Assembly: GCF_014925385.1 (NCBI RefSeq) | Contig: NZ_JACSDK010000013.1 | Span: 62,001-126,000, forward strand | Source of the DNA: Pelagibius marinus | Lineage (GTDB): Bacteria > Pseudomonadota > Alphaproteobacteria > Kiloniellales > Kiloniellaceae | Direction of reading: 5' to 3' | Length of the DNA stretch: 64,000 nt | Part shown: positions 54,323-62,398 of the stretch, piece after piece | Layout of the letters: each line of letters begins with the position of its first letter | Numbering within the stretch: the stretch's first letter is position 1 | Position numbers and translations under genes: made by a program | Notes under the pieces: generated by a model | Database searches by the model: none | What the model was told of the DNA's origin: nothing | The model's input: the letters and a program-made list of their open reading frames with translations, nothing else

Positions 54323-55123
54323 ATGCGCGGGGCGAAGCGGCCAAAGATCAAGCGGCTTTCGGAGCTGTCGGCGGTGATCGTCGGCGGTACTTCGGGCATC
54401 GGCCTGGCGGCAGCGGAGGCCCTGATCCGCGCGGGCGTGCCGCGCCTGCGCCTGGTCGGCCGTAATCCCGAGCGCGCGGCCGCCGCCGTGGACCACCTGC
54501 GCCGCTTCAAGGGCGAGGCGGAGATCGCGGCCCTGCTGGCCGACTGCGCCGACCCCAAGGCGGCCAAGGACATGGCGGAGACGGCGCTGGCCGGCATGGG
54601 CGGCATCGACCTGCTGGTCTGCTCGCCGGGCGGCAACAACCTGCCGGAGCTGCTGTTCCGCCAGCCCATCGCCCAGATCAACCGCACCCTCATGGAGGAC
54701 ATGGCGCCGACGCTGAACGCCTGCCGCGCGGTGCTGCCGGCGATGATGGAGGGTGGCGGCGGCTGCATCCTCAACCTTGCCTCCGACGCCGCCAAGGTGG
54801 CGACGCCGGGCGAGAGCGTCATCGGCGCGGTCATGGCGGGTATCGTGCAGTTCACCCGCGGCCTGGCCATCGAGGGCAAGCGCAACGGCATCCGCGCCAA
54901 CGCCATCACCCCCTCGCTGGTGGAGGGTACCGCGCTCACCGACCGGCTCATGGCCGAGGGCACCTTCTCCAAGAAGCTCTTCGAGAAGGCGCGGCCCCTG
55001 GCCGACCTGGGGCCCACCACGGCGGAGGATCTGGCCGAGCTCATCGTGTTTCTCGCGGGGCCCGGCGCGGCCAAGATCACCGGTCAGGCGATCTCGGTCA
55101 ACGGCGGCATCAGCGCCGCCTGA
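54323..55123 (+). CDS. SDR-fold protein lacking the catalytic YxxxK
   Basis: This 266-aa Rossmann protein has AVIVGGTSGIGLAAAEALIRAG (TGxxxGxG-like), VCSPGG (NNAG-equivalent), LNLASDAA with the catalytic-type Ser, and a C-terminal ITGQAISVNGGI. Where active SDRs have YxxxK the sequence is GESVIGAVMAGI: Tyr is Ile and Lys is Met. It is therefore unlikely to act as a normal dehydrogenase, and a structural or ligand-binding role is possible. ATG 54323 has GGAGGGG upstream; a longer frame exists. Confidence 0.8.
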   Translation: MRGAKRPKIKRLSELSAVIVGGTSGIGLAAAEALIRAGVPRLRLVGRNPERAAAAVDHLRRFKGEAEIAALLADCADPKAAKDMAETALAGMGGIDLLVCSPGGNNLPELLFRQPIAQINRTLMEDMAPTLNACRAVLPAMMEGGGGCILNLASDAAKVATPGESVIGAVMAGIVQFTRGLAIEGKRNGIRANAITPSLVEGTALTDRLMAEGTFSKKLFEKARPLADLGPTTAEDLAELIVFLAGPGAAKITGQAISVNGGISAA

Positions 55124-55192
55124 GAGCTGCGGCTTCATCGTTTGAGACGCCCGCTGGCGCGGGCTCCGCACCATGAGATTCATAGCTGGACC

Positions 55193-55232
55193 TCACCCTG
55201 AGGAGGCGCGTCAGCGCCGTCTCGAAGGGTGA
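55193..55232. repeat. dispersed intergenic hairpin repeat
   Basis: TCACCCT (55193-55199) pairs with AGGGTGA (55226-55232), enclosing GGCGC-GTCA-GCGCC. The layout CTCACCCTGAGGAGGC...GCCGTCTCGAAGGGTGA is a common alphaproteobacterial intergenic repeat. It sits between the SDR and the convergent MarC gene. Confidence 0.6.
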
Positions 55233-55243
55233 CTAAGCGAAGA

Positions 55244-55876
55244 CTAGCCGCCCAGCAGGCCGCTGCTGGCGATGCCGTCGAAGAGGAACTGCACGGCCAG
55301 GGCGGCCAGCAGCACGCCCATGACGCGGGCGACGACGTGCAGGCCGGTAACGCCCAGCAGGCGTTGGATCTGCACGGCGATCAGCATCAGCACGAAGGTG
55401 GCCAGCAGCATGCCGGCTAGGCAGCCGACGACGATGGCGATGGTCGCGGGATCACCCTCGGCGTCGGCGACCAGCAGGATGGTGGCGCCCATGGTGCCCG
55501 GCCCGGCGATCAGCGGCGTGGCCAGGGGGAAGACCGAGATGTCGGCCTTGGCCGTGGCCTCGCGGTTCTCGTCCTCGGTGGTGGTGACGCCGCCGGAGGG
55601 CCTTGCGAAGACCATGTCGATGGCGATCAGCAGCAGCAGGATGCCGCCGGCGGTCCTGAGCGCCGGCAGGGAGATGCCGAAGAGGTGCAGCAGCGAGTCG
55701 CCGAAGACGGCGAAGGCCAGCAGGATGCCCAGCGCGATCAGGGTGCCTTTGAGCGCGATGGCCCGCCGTTCCTTGGTGCTGTTGTGCGGCGTCAGCGCGG
55801 CGAAGAGCGCCGCCACGTCGAGCGGGCCCATGGTCGCGAAGAAGGTGGCGGTGGCGACGAGCGCGGTTTCCAGCAT
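55244..55876 (-). CDS. MarC-family inner-membrane protein
   Basis: The 210-aa protein has six predicted TM segments: ALVATATFFATMGPLDVAALFAAL, TLIALGILLAFAVFGDSLLHLF, AGGILLLLIAIDMVF, then after a hydrophilic loop with Glu/Asp, FPLATPLIAGPGTMGATILLVA, IAIVVGCLAGMLLATFVLMLIA and GLHVVARVMGVLLAALAVQFLFDGI. The LAGPGT motif is a MarC hallmark. MarC proteins are of uncertain transport function. ATG 55876 has AGGGA upstream. Confidence 0.85.
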   Translation of the reverse strand: MLETALVATATFFATMGPLDVAALFAALTPHNSTKERRAIALKGTLIALGILLAFAVFGDSLLHLFGISLPALRTAGGILLLLIAIDMVFARPSGGVTTTEDENREATAKADISVFPLATPLIAGPGTMGATILLVADAEGDPATIAIVVGCLAGMLLATFVLMLIAVQIQRLLGVTGLHVVARVMGVLLAALAVQFLFDGIASSGLLGG

Positions 55877-56119
55877 GGTCCCTGGGGGGTTCGGCGGTGA
55901 CCTGGATAAGGCGATGACTTGGGCGCATCCTGGCAGGGGCCGGTGGGCGCGTCCAGGGGCGCGGACCGGGGGCGCAGGCCGGGGATTTTCCGCCATAAGT
56001 GGCATGCCCCGGGACTTACCTGTGCTATGGTCACTCCCGGGCGTGTCGCCGCAGGGGTTGCCATCGTACCCGCCGGCAATGCCTTAGCGGTTGTGCATCG
56101 TGATTTCAGCCAGCGGACC

Positions 56120-56653
56120 ATGCTTCCAGCCATCAAGAGCCAAGCCTTGCGGACCCTCCTGACGCACTATCTCGAGGTGCGGGGGGACAAGCGCATGCCG
56201 TCGCGCCGGGATATCGACCCGGCCTGCCTGGGGCCGGTGCTGCCGATCATCTGGCTGAGCGAGTACGAGCCGGCCGCCGGCACCTTCCGCTATCGCCTGG
56301 CGGGCGAGGAGGTGAACGAGATCTTCGGCGGTTCGGTCGCCGGACGGCTGCTGTCGGATTTCGTCGCCGGCGACCGCTTCCTGGTGGTCAACAAGAACTT
56401 CCTGAGAGTGATCCACGACGAGGCGGCCCTGCTGGCCAGCGGGCCCATCTACCGCTGCACCGACCGCATCGCCATGGGCGAACGCCTGGTGCTGCCGCTC
56501 AGCAGCGACGGGGTTGCCGCCGACGGCCTGCTGGGCGCCACCGCGCGCAGCGCCCTGGTCGATCTCGACGTGATCTCGATGAACGAGCAGACGTCCACCT
56601 TCGTCCCCATCGACGACCTGGAACGCGCCGTGAAGAGCGCGGTGGGGGACTGA
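56120..56653 (+). CDS. PAS-domain protein (PAS_5 type)
   Basis: The 177-aa protein has the alphaproteobacterial PAS_5 pattern: LLTHYLEVRGDKRMPSRRDIDPACLGPVLPIIWLSEYE, then FRYRLAGEEVNEIFGGSVAGRLLSDFV and VLPLSSDGVAADGLLGAT. There is no output domain. Such proteins occur alone and are of unknown signalling role. ATG 56120 is preceded by AGCGGA; an upstream in-frame GTG gives a slightly longer N-terminus. Confidence 0.82.
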   Translation: MLPAIKSQALRTLLTHYLEVRGDKRMPSRRDIDPACLGPVLPIIWLSEYEPAAGTFRYRLAGEEVNEIFGGSVAGRLLSDFVAGDRFLVVNKNFLRVIHDEAALLASGPIYRCTDRIAMGERLVLPLSSDGVAADGLLGATARSALVDLDVISMNEQTSTFVPIDDLERAVKSAVGD

Positions 56654-56668
56654 GCGGGCGGGGGCGCC

Positions 56669-57127
56669 ATGGCCCGGCGCTCGCTCAGGCTGGGGTCCTG
56701 GCCGCTGCCGCTGCGCTGGCTGCTCGCGGTTCTTGTCGTCCCCACAATTCCCTTCATCACCACCGTTCTGTTGAGCGCCGTCTTCTCCGGGCTTGGGTTG
56801 ATGATCCCGACGGTGGTCGCCGGCGTGCTGTCGGAGATGATCCTGCCCACGGTTCCGGTGGCCTGGCTCACCATCCTGCCGCTTTACTTTGCGCTCGGCA
56901 GGTGGTGGCGCCACTCCAGATGGAGCTACATTGCTGCCGCTGTGCTGGCTGCCCTGTTCCTGCTGCTCGCCAAGACCGGCCATCTGCTCTTGACCGGCCC
57001 CGTCGACCGGCTGTCGTTCCCCCTGCTTGGGATCTGGTTCGCGGCCACCCTGGTGACGGCGGCCCTCATCGGCGCGATGGTCTGGTGGGTCCTCTGGTGG
57101 GGCCGGGAGAGTGAACAGGCCAAGTGA
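56669..57127 (+). CDS. four-TM hypothetical membrane protein
   Basis: The 152-aa protein has four hydrophobic segments: WLLAVLVVPTIPFITTVLLS, VVAGVLSEMILPTVPVAWLT, YIAAAVLAALFLLLAKTGHL and WFAATLVTAALIGAMVWWVL. No motif identifies its role. It lies 15 bp after the PAS gene on the same strand and may be co-transcribed. Confidence 0.6.
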   Translation: MARRSLRLGSWPLPLRWLLAVLVVPTIPFITTVLLSAVFSGLGLMIPTVVAGVLSEMILPTVPVAWLTILPLYFALGRWWRHSRWSYIAAAVLAALFLLLAKTGHLLLTGPVDRLSFPLLGIWFAATLVTAALIGAMVWWVLWWGRESEQAK

Positions 57128-57205
57128 GCGGGCCGGCCAGGCCAACACGAAATGCCGCTTTGCCGTTCACAAGGTGCCGCTCCGTTGTTTCCGGATCACG
57201 CTCGG

Positions 57206-57313
57206 TTGTCATCCCGGACAAGCGAGCGTTCGCGAGCGCGATCCGGGATCCATGGGAGAAGCCGGGCGCCTGGCTCTACCATGGACCCTCGGGTCAAGCC
57301 CGAGGGTGACATT
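57206..57313. repeat. REP-type palindromic element
   Basis: The segment begins TTGTCATCCCGGACAAGCGA and contains GATCCGGGATCCATGG and CCATGGACCCTCGGGTCAAG, ending CCCGAGGGTGACA. The CCCTCGGG / CCCGAGGG hairpin core repeats that at 786-816. It is a dispersed intergenic element between the membrane protein gene and the EF-Tu-like gene. Confidence 0.65.
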
Positions 57314-57408
57314 GGAAGTTGGTGGCGCCGGTCAATCCTTTGGGTTCTCGCCGACTACGGCCTCGCGGGCGTTGCGGACCAGTTTGTCATACTCCAGCTT
57401 TAACGGCA

Positions 57409-57726
57409 TCAGCAGCTTCGTCTCCAGACGTCCGTGATCATTCCCGTAGCGACTGTGCGTGAACCTTCCTTGAGTTCGAACTTTGCTCCGATCGTTAGGC
57501 AAGAGGCAACGTTCTCAGGAGAAGCGAAGACAATCGTTGTGTCGGCTTCGTCGCCTGGGTTCATTTTTCCCGAGCCGGAAATCCACTTGATGGCGATATC
57601 GCTGGAGAATTCGCCGATATAGAATCGGGGCCGATAGTTCGCCTCGATTGGAGCAGGCCTTCCACCTTCTTCCGCCGTCAGGAGTCGAAGCCGCGCAGCA
57701 ATATCGGCGTTGGACTGGGAGCTCAC
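57409..57726 (-). CDS. stand-alone EF-Tu domain III-like protein
   Basis: The 105-aa protein matches EF-Tu domain III: IAARLRLLTAEEGGRPAPIEANYRPRFYIG, then MNPGDEADTTIVFASPENVASCL and FELKEGSRTVATGMITDVW, the pattern of the EF-Tu C-terminal barrel. There is no GTPase. It is the second such protein in the window. The GTG start overlaps the aldo/keto reductase stop by 4 bp (GTGA), so the two are translated together. Confidence 0.75.
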   Translation of the reverse strand: MSSQSNADIAARLRLLTAEEGGRPAPIEANYRPRFYIGEFSSDIAIKWISGSGKMNPGDEADTTIVFASPENVASCLTIGAKFELKEGSRTVATGMITDVWRRSC

Positions 57727-58730
57727 CACCCCGGCCGGCCCGTCAGCGGATAGCGCGGGTCGCTGTAGCCGGGGGTCGAGGGGTGGCCCGGGGCGACCAG
57801 GGAGTTCAAGAGCGCCTCGTCCTCTTCATCGAAGCCGTGATCGAGGGCGCCCAGGTAGCCCTTCCACTGCTCCAGGGTGCGCGGGCCGGCCAGCACCGAG
57901 GTGATGATGGGGTTGGCCAGCACCCAGTTGACCGCGAAGTCGGCCGCCGTCATGCCCTTGGCTTCCGCGTGCTTCTGGATCTTCTGGGCGATGACCAGGG
58001 ATTCCTCGCGGAACTCGCTCTGCATCATGCGGGCGTCCTTGCGGCCGGCGCGGCTGCCCTTGGGCGGCGCCTTGCCGGGCTGGTACTTGCCGGTCAGCAC
58101 GCCGCGCGCCAGCGGGCTGTAGGGCACCACGCCCAGGCCGTAGTACTCGCAGGCCGGCAGGATCTCCACCTCGGGCATGCGGTTCATGGCGTTGTAGTAG
58201 GGCTGGCAGACCACCGGCCTGTCGATCCCGGCCTGGGCTGCCAGGTGGACCATCTCGGCGATGCGCCAGCCGCGGAAGTTGCTGACCCCCCAGTAGAGCG
58301 CCTTGCCGGAGCCCAGCACGTCGGCCACGGCGCTGACCGCTTCTTCCAGCGGCGCCGAGTAGTCGTCCAGGTGTAGGTACCAGATGTCGACGTAATCCAC
58401 CTTCAGGCGGGCCAGGCTGTCGTCCATGGCCTTCAACAGCCACTTGCGGCTCAGCCCCTGCGAATTGGCGTGGCTGTCCTTCACCGGGTTGCCGCCCTTG
58501 GTGGCCAGGACCCAGGAATCGCGGTCCTTGGCGATGGCGCGGCCGACGATCTCCTCCGACTTGCCCTGGGCGTACTGGTCGGCGGTGTCGATGAAGTTCA
58601 CCCCGGCGTCGCGGGCATGGTCGATGATCCGGCGGGCGGCCTTTTCGTCCGTCTGGTCGCCGAACATCATGGTGCCGAGGCAGAGGGGGGAGACGGAGAG
58701 GCCGCTGCGGCCGAGCTTGCGGGTTTCCAT
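57723..58730 (-). CDS. aldo/keto reductase
   Basis: The 335-aa (beta/alpha)8 enzyme begins METRKLGRSGLSVSPLCLGTM. The catalytic tetrad is visible: Asp and Tyr in FIDTADQYAQGKSE, Lys in LATKGG, and His in WYLHLDDY. It is an AKR of the YghZ/oxidoreductase type that reduces carbonyls with NADPH; the substrate is unknown. A longer frame exists, but ATG 58730 fits the family start. Confidence 0.88.
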   Translation of the reverse strand: METRKLGRSGLSVSPLCLGTMMFGDQTDEKAARRIIDHARDAGVNFIDTADQYAQGKSEEIVGRAIAKDRDSWVLATKGGNPVKDSHANSQGLSRKWLLKAMDDSLARLKVDYVDIWYLHLDDYSAPLEEAVSAVADVLGSGKALYWGVSNFRGWRIAEMVHLAAQAGIDRPVVCQPYYNAMNRMPEVEILPACEYYGLGVVPYSPLARGVLTGKYQPGKAPPKGSRAGRKDARMMQSEFREESLVIAQKIQKHAEAKGMTAADFAVNWVLANPIITSVLAGPRTLEQWKGYLGALDHGFDEEDEALLNSLVAPGHPSTPGYSDPRYPLTGRPGW

Positions 58731-58956
58731 AGGGGGCACCTTTCGCGGGGCGTTCTTGGGATTCCTGGAAGGATTCCAGGCCCTGGGAGGGGATTTGCGG
58801 GCGAGTTTAATCTTTCGCCCGGCCGGACGGCAACCGGCGGCGGAACCGCGCGGTCCCCGCGAGGGCCTTGGACGGCGGGTCGTTTGCATGCTAAGCCAAA
58901 GGTCTGAAATTCCGCCCGCCGGGCGCCCAATAAGAACACCAGGGAGCGAGACCAAG

Positions 58957-59928
58957 ATGCGTCTACGAACCGCCATTACCGGCCTGACCGCGGCCGCGCT
59001 GACCGCCGCCGGACTGACCCTTTCCGCCGGGGCCCAGGAGATCACCGTGGCGACCACCGCCATCGTCGAGCATCCGGCCCTGGACGCCGCGCGCGACGGC
59101 GTGCGCGACGAGCTGGCCGCCGCCGGCTACGTGGAGGGCAAGAACCTGCGCTTTCTCTACGAAAGCGCCCAGGGCAACCCCGCCACGGCGGCGCAGATCG
59201 CCCGCAAGTTCGTCGGCGAGGCGCCGGACGTGATCGTGCCGATCTCCACCCCCTCGGCCCAGGCCGTGGTCTCGGCGACCGACGACATTCCCGTGGTCTT
59301 CACCGCAGTGACCGACCCCGTGGGGGCCAAGCTGGTCGGCGACCCGATGATGCCGGGCGGCAACGTCACCGGCATGTCCGACCTCTCGCCCATCGGCAAG
59401 CACCTTGACCTGATCAAGCAGATCAGCCCCGACGCCAAGATCGTGGGCGTGCCCTTCAACCCGGGCGAGGCCAACTCGGTGACCCTGCTGGAGCTGATCA
59501 AGAAGGAGGCCCCGGCGCGTGGCCTGACCATCGTCGAGGCGCCGGCCACCAAGTCTTCCGAGGTGCTGGGCGCCGCCCAGAGCCTGGTCGGCAAGGCCGA
59601 CGTCATCTACGTGCCGACCGACAACACCATCGTTTCGGCCTTCGAGGCGGTGGTGAAGGTGGGCGTCGACAACAAGGTCCCGGTCTATGCCGGCGACACG
59701 GACTCGGTGCCGCGCGGTGCCATCGCCGCCGTGGGCTTCAACTACTACGACATCGGCCGCCAGACCGGGAAGATGGTGGTCCGGATCCTCAAGGGCGAGG
59801 CCCCGGGCACGATCCCCGTGGAGGGCGTGGAGATCACCGAGCTCTATGTGAACCCCGCCATGGCCGCGAAGATGGGGGTCACCATCCCCGACTCCGTCAT
59901 TGCAAAAGCCAAGGAGGTGGTGCAGTAA
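58957..59928 (+). CDS. ABC transporter substrate-binding protein (TrpX-like)
   Basis: This 323-aa precursor has a signal peptide (TAAALTAAGLTLSAGAQE, cleavage after GAQ). The mature part matches the tryptophan/tyrosine-binding TrpX/YckM family: ITVATTAIVEHPALDAARDG, YVEGKNLRFLYESAQGNPAT, ISTPSAQAVVSAT, VTDPVGAKLVGD, VYVPTDNTIVSAFE-type region and GDTDSVPRGAIAAVGFNYYDIGRQTGKMVVRIL. It is periplasmic. It is followed by its permease 55 bp downstream, after a hairpin. Confidence 0.88.
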   Translation: MRLRTAITGLTAAALTAAGLTLSAGAQEITVATTAIVEHPALDAARDGVRDELAAAGYVEGKNLRFLYESAQGNPATAAQIARKFVGEAPDVIVPISTPSAQAVVSATDDIPVVFTAVTDPVGAKLVGDPMMPGGNVTGMSDLSPIGKHLDLIKQISPDAKIVGVPFNPGEANSVTLLELIKKEAPARGLTIVEAPATKSSEVLGAAQSLVGKADVIYVPTDNTIVSAFEAVVKVGVDNKVPVYAGDTDSVPRGAIAAVGFNYYDIGRQTGKMVVRILKGEAPGTIPVEGVEITELYVNPAMAAKMGVTIPDSVIAKAKEVVQ

Positions 59929-59955
59929 GCGCCCCATCCTTCGGCTTTGATGAGG

Positions 59956-59975
59956 CCGCGCCCCGCGGGGCGCGG
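59956..59975 (+). promoter_or_regulatory. intercistronic hairpin after binding-protein gene
   Basis: CCGCGCCCCGCGGGGCGCGG is a perfect 20-bp palindrome between the substrate-binding protein and the permease. It likely stabilises the upstream message or partly terminates, giving more binding protein than permease, as in many ABC operons. No T-run follows. Confidence 0.55.
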
Positions 59976-59983
59976 CGGGCGGC

Positions 59984-60907
59984 ATGAACCTAGTCTCCTT
60001 CCTCGGGGCGATCGAGATCGGCTTCGTCTTCGCTCTCGTCGCCCTGGGGGTCTATCTCTCCTTCCGCATCCTGAATTTTCCGGATCTGACGGTCGACGGC
60101 AGCTTCCCGCTGGGCGCCGCCGTGGCGGCGACCCTGATCATCGACGGGGTCGACCCCTATCTGGCGACGGGGCTGGCCATCGTCGCCGGCATGCTGGCCG
60201 GGCTGGTGACGGCCATCCTCAACCTGCGCTTCGGCATTCTGCACCTGCTGGCCTCGATCCTCACCATGATCGCGCTCTATTCGGTGAACCTGCGCATCAT
60301 GGGCCGCCCGAACCTGGCGCTGATCACCGAGCCGACGGTGCTGACCCCCTTCGAGGGCCTGGGCATCTCGGGGCTCTACCTGAAGCCCCTCTTCGGGGCG
60401 GTGGTGATCGCCGTGGTCGCGCTGCTGTTGGGCTGGTTCCTGATCACCGAGTACGGCCTGGGCATGCGCGCCACCGGTGCCAACCCGCGCATGGCCCGCG
60501 CCCAGGGCATCGCCACCGCAAAGGTGACCGCCACCGGCATGGCGCTCTCCAACGGCCTGGTGGCCCTCGGCGGCGCGCTTTTCGCCCAGATGAACGGCTT
60601 TGCCGACATCACCATCGGCACCGGCACCATCGTCGTCGGCCTGGCCGCGGTCATCGCCGGCGAGGCGATCTTCCGGGTGCGCGGCGTGGTCATGGCGGTG
60701 GCGGCCTGCATCTTCGGCTCCATCGTCTACCGCCTGGCCATCGCCTTCGCGCTCAACGCCGACTACCTGGGCCTGACCTCGGCGGACCTGAACCTGGTGA
60801 CCGCCGTGCTGGTGGCCCTGGCCCTCATCCTGCCGGGCGCGCGCAATCCCTTCAAAGCGCTGCTGGCGCGGCGCAACGGGGTGAACGGCGGGGGAGGCGG
60901 CGCATGA
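59984..60907 (+). CDS. ABC transporter permease (TrpY-like)
   Basis: The 307-aa permease of the branched-chain/TrpY type has many TM segments: FLGAIEIGFVFALVALGVYLSF, FPLGAAVAATLIIDGV, AGMLAGLVTAILNLRFGILHLLASILTMIALY, ALLLGWFLITEYGLGM, VAACIFGSIVYRLAIAF and VLVALALILPGARNPF. The EAA-like segment is GANPRMARAQG. It overlaps the ATPase start by 4 bp (ATGA). It forms the membrane channel of the transporter. Confidence 0.88.
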   Translation: MNLVSFLGAIEIGFVFALVALGVYLSFRILNFPDLTVDGSFPLGAAVAATLIIDGVDPYLATGLAIVAGMLAGLVTAILNLRFGILHLLASILTMIALYSVNLRIMGRPNLALITEPTVLTPFEGLGISGLYLKPLFGAVVIAVVALLLGWFLITEYGLGMRATGANPRMARAQGIATAKVTATGMALSNGLVALGGALFAQMNGFADITIGTGTIVVGLAAVIAGEAIFRVRGVVMAVAACIFGSIVYRLAIAFALNADYLGLTSADLNLVTAVLVALALILPGARNPFKALLARRNGVNGGGGGA

Positions 60908-61698
60908 TCCGGGTCGAAGACCTGAAGGTCACCTTCAGCCCCGGCACGGTGATGGAGACCCGCGCCCTGCAGGGCCTCTCCACCGAGATCGCTGCCGGCG
61001 AATTCGTCACCGTCATCGGCTCCAACGGCGCCGGCAAGTCGACCCTGCTGAACTGCCTGACCGGCGAGGTGCCGCCGACGTCCGGGCGCATCGTCATCGA
61101 CGGCACCGACGTGACCTCCTGGCCGTCGCCGCGCCGCGCGGCGCTGGCCGCCCGGGTCTTCCAGGACCCCCTGGCCGGCACCTGCGAGGGCCTGACCATC
61201 GAGGAGAACCTCGCCCTGGCGGCCTCGCGCGGTTCGCGCCGCGGCCTCGGCAAGGCGCTGACCCTGGCGCGGCGGGACGAGTTCCGCGACAAGATCGCGC
61301 GCCTGGGCCTCAACCTGGAAAACCGCCTCGGCGACCGCATGGGCCTGCTCTCCGGCGGCCAGCGCCAGGCGGTCAGCCTGGTCATGGCGACACTGCGGCC
61401 GACCAAGATCCTGCTGCTGGACGAGCACACCGCCGCGCTGGACCCGCGCATGCAGAACTTCGTCCTGGAACTGACCCGCGACCTGGTGGAGGCCGAAAAG
61501 CTGACCACCCTGATGGTCACCCACTCCATGCGCCAGGCCCTGTCCCTGGGCAGCCGCAGCCTCATGCTGCACGAGGGCCAGGTGGTGCTGGACGTCTCCG
61601 GGGAGGAGCGCGCGCGCCTGCAGGTCGGCGACCTCATGGCCCTCTTCACCAAGGTGCGCGGCGAGGAGTTGGACAGCGATTCCCTGCTGTTGAGCTGA
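60904..61698 (+). CDS. ABC transporter ATP-binding protein (TrpZ-like)
   Basis: The 264-aa ATPase has Walker A GSNGAGKST, the Q-loop region VFQDPLAGTCEGLT, signature LSGGQRQAVSLVMA, Walker B ILLLDEHTAALD, and the switch His in MVTHSMRQAL. Signature and Walker B Glu are intact. It completes the binding protein-permease-ATPase set, probably for aromatic amino acids. Confidence 0.9.
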   Translation: MIRVEDLKVTFSPGTVMETRALQGLSTEIAAGEFVTVIGSNGAGKSTLLNCLTGEVPPTSGRIVIDGTDVTSWPSPRRAALAARVFQDPLAGTCEGLTIEENLALAASRGSRRGLGKALTLARRDEFRDKIARLGLNLENRLGDRMGLLSGGQRQAVSLVMATLRPTKILLLDEHTAALDPRMQNFVLELTRDLVEAEKLTTLMVTHSMRQALSLGSRSLMLHEGQVVLDVSGEERARLQVGDLMALFTKVRGEELDSDSLLLS

Positions 61699-61710
61699 TC
61701 TCCAAGGCAG

Positions 61711-61747
61711 AATTATACAGATGTAAAATTATACGTCTGTGATACAG
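61711..61747. promoter_or_regulatory. operator/promoter of AbrB-Doc module
   Basis: An AT-rich region contains direct repeats AATTATAC (61711-61718 and 61727-61734) and the imperfect inverted repeat ATACAGA...TCTGTGAT. TA modules are usually autoregulated by the antitoxin, and this element lies 30 bp before the AbrB start. Confidence 0.55.
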
Positions 61748-61777
61748 TGGCCCTTCCACCTTCGGAGGGCGAGCGCC

Positions 61778-62002
61778 ATGGGCGACTCTGTAAAGATCCG
61801 CAAAATCGGCAACTCCCTGGGGGTCACGTTGTCGGAGCAGGTCCGTGAGATGGGGCTGAAGGAAGGCGACAGCCTCTTCGTCGTGAAAACCCGCGACGGC
61901 ATCGAACTGACGCCTTACGACCCGGATTTCGCCGAGGCGCTCGACGCGGCCCGCGACTTCATGCACCGCTACCCCAATGCCATGAAGAAGCTGGCCCAGT
62001 GA
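61778..62002 (+). CDS. AbrB/MazE-type antitoxin
   Basis: This 74-aa swapped-hairpin AbrB protein has VKIRKIGNSLGVTLSEQVRE and GDSLFVVKTRDGIELTPYD, then a C-terminal helix EALDAARDFMHRYPNAMKKLAQ that likely binds the toxin. It overlaps the Doc gene by 4 bp (GTGA) and should neutralise it and repress the operon. ATG 61778 follows GGAGGGCGAG. Confidence 0.87.
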   Translation: MGDSVKIRKIGNSLGVTLSEQVREMGLKEGDSLFVVKTRDGIELTPYDPDFAEALDAARDFMHRYPNAMKKLAQ

Positions 62003-62388
62003 GCGAGCCACGCTGGCTGAGCCTGGCGATAGTCCATGCCCTGCACAGCGAATCCGTTGCCCGCTTCGGCGGCACGGACGGCACACGTGATGCGGGCCTC
62101 CTGGAGTCCGCCCTGGCGCGGCCTCAGCACAGAGCAGCCTATGAAGAAGGTGTGTCGCTCTTCGCGCTGGCCGCCGACTACTGCTTGGGCATCGTGAAGA
62201 ACCATCCTTTTTTGGATGGGAACAAGCGCAGCGGCATCCTGGCGGCGGCGACCTTCCTCTCGCTCAACGGCCATGACTTCAGACCGCCGGAGGCGTCCAT
62301 CGTTCAGATGATCGTCGCCCTGGCTGCGAGCGAGGTAGATGCGGAAGCGCTGACCGAGTGGTTCGAGGAGTTCTCCAAGGCGCGCTGA
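61999..62388 (+). CDS. Doc-type (Fic-fold) toxin
   Basis: The 129-aa death-on-curing family protein has the Fic/Doc active-site motif HPFLDGNKRSG near residues 68-78 (VKNHPFLDGNKRSGILAA). Doc proteins phosphorylate EF-Tu using ATP, halting translation. ARFGGTDGTRDAGLLESALARPQ is a conserved N-terminal signature. The GTG start overlaps the antitoxin stop. No inactivating change is seen, so the module looks intact. Confidence 0.88.
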   Translation: MSEPRWLSLAIVHALHSESVARFGGTDGTRDAGLLESALARPQHRAAYEEGVSLFALAADYCLGIVKNHPFLDGNKRSGILAAATFLSLNGHDFRPPEASIVQMIVALAASEVDAEALTEWFEEFSKAR

Positions 62389-62398
62389 CCTTGTCGAC

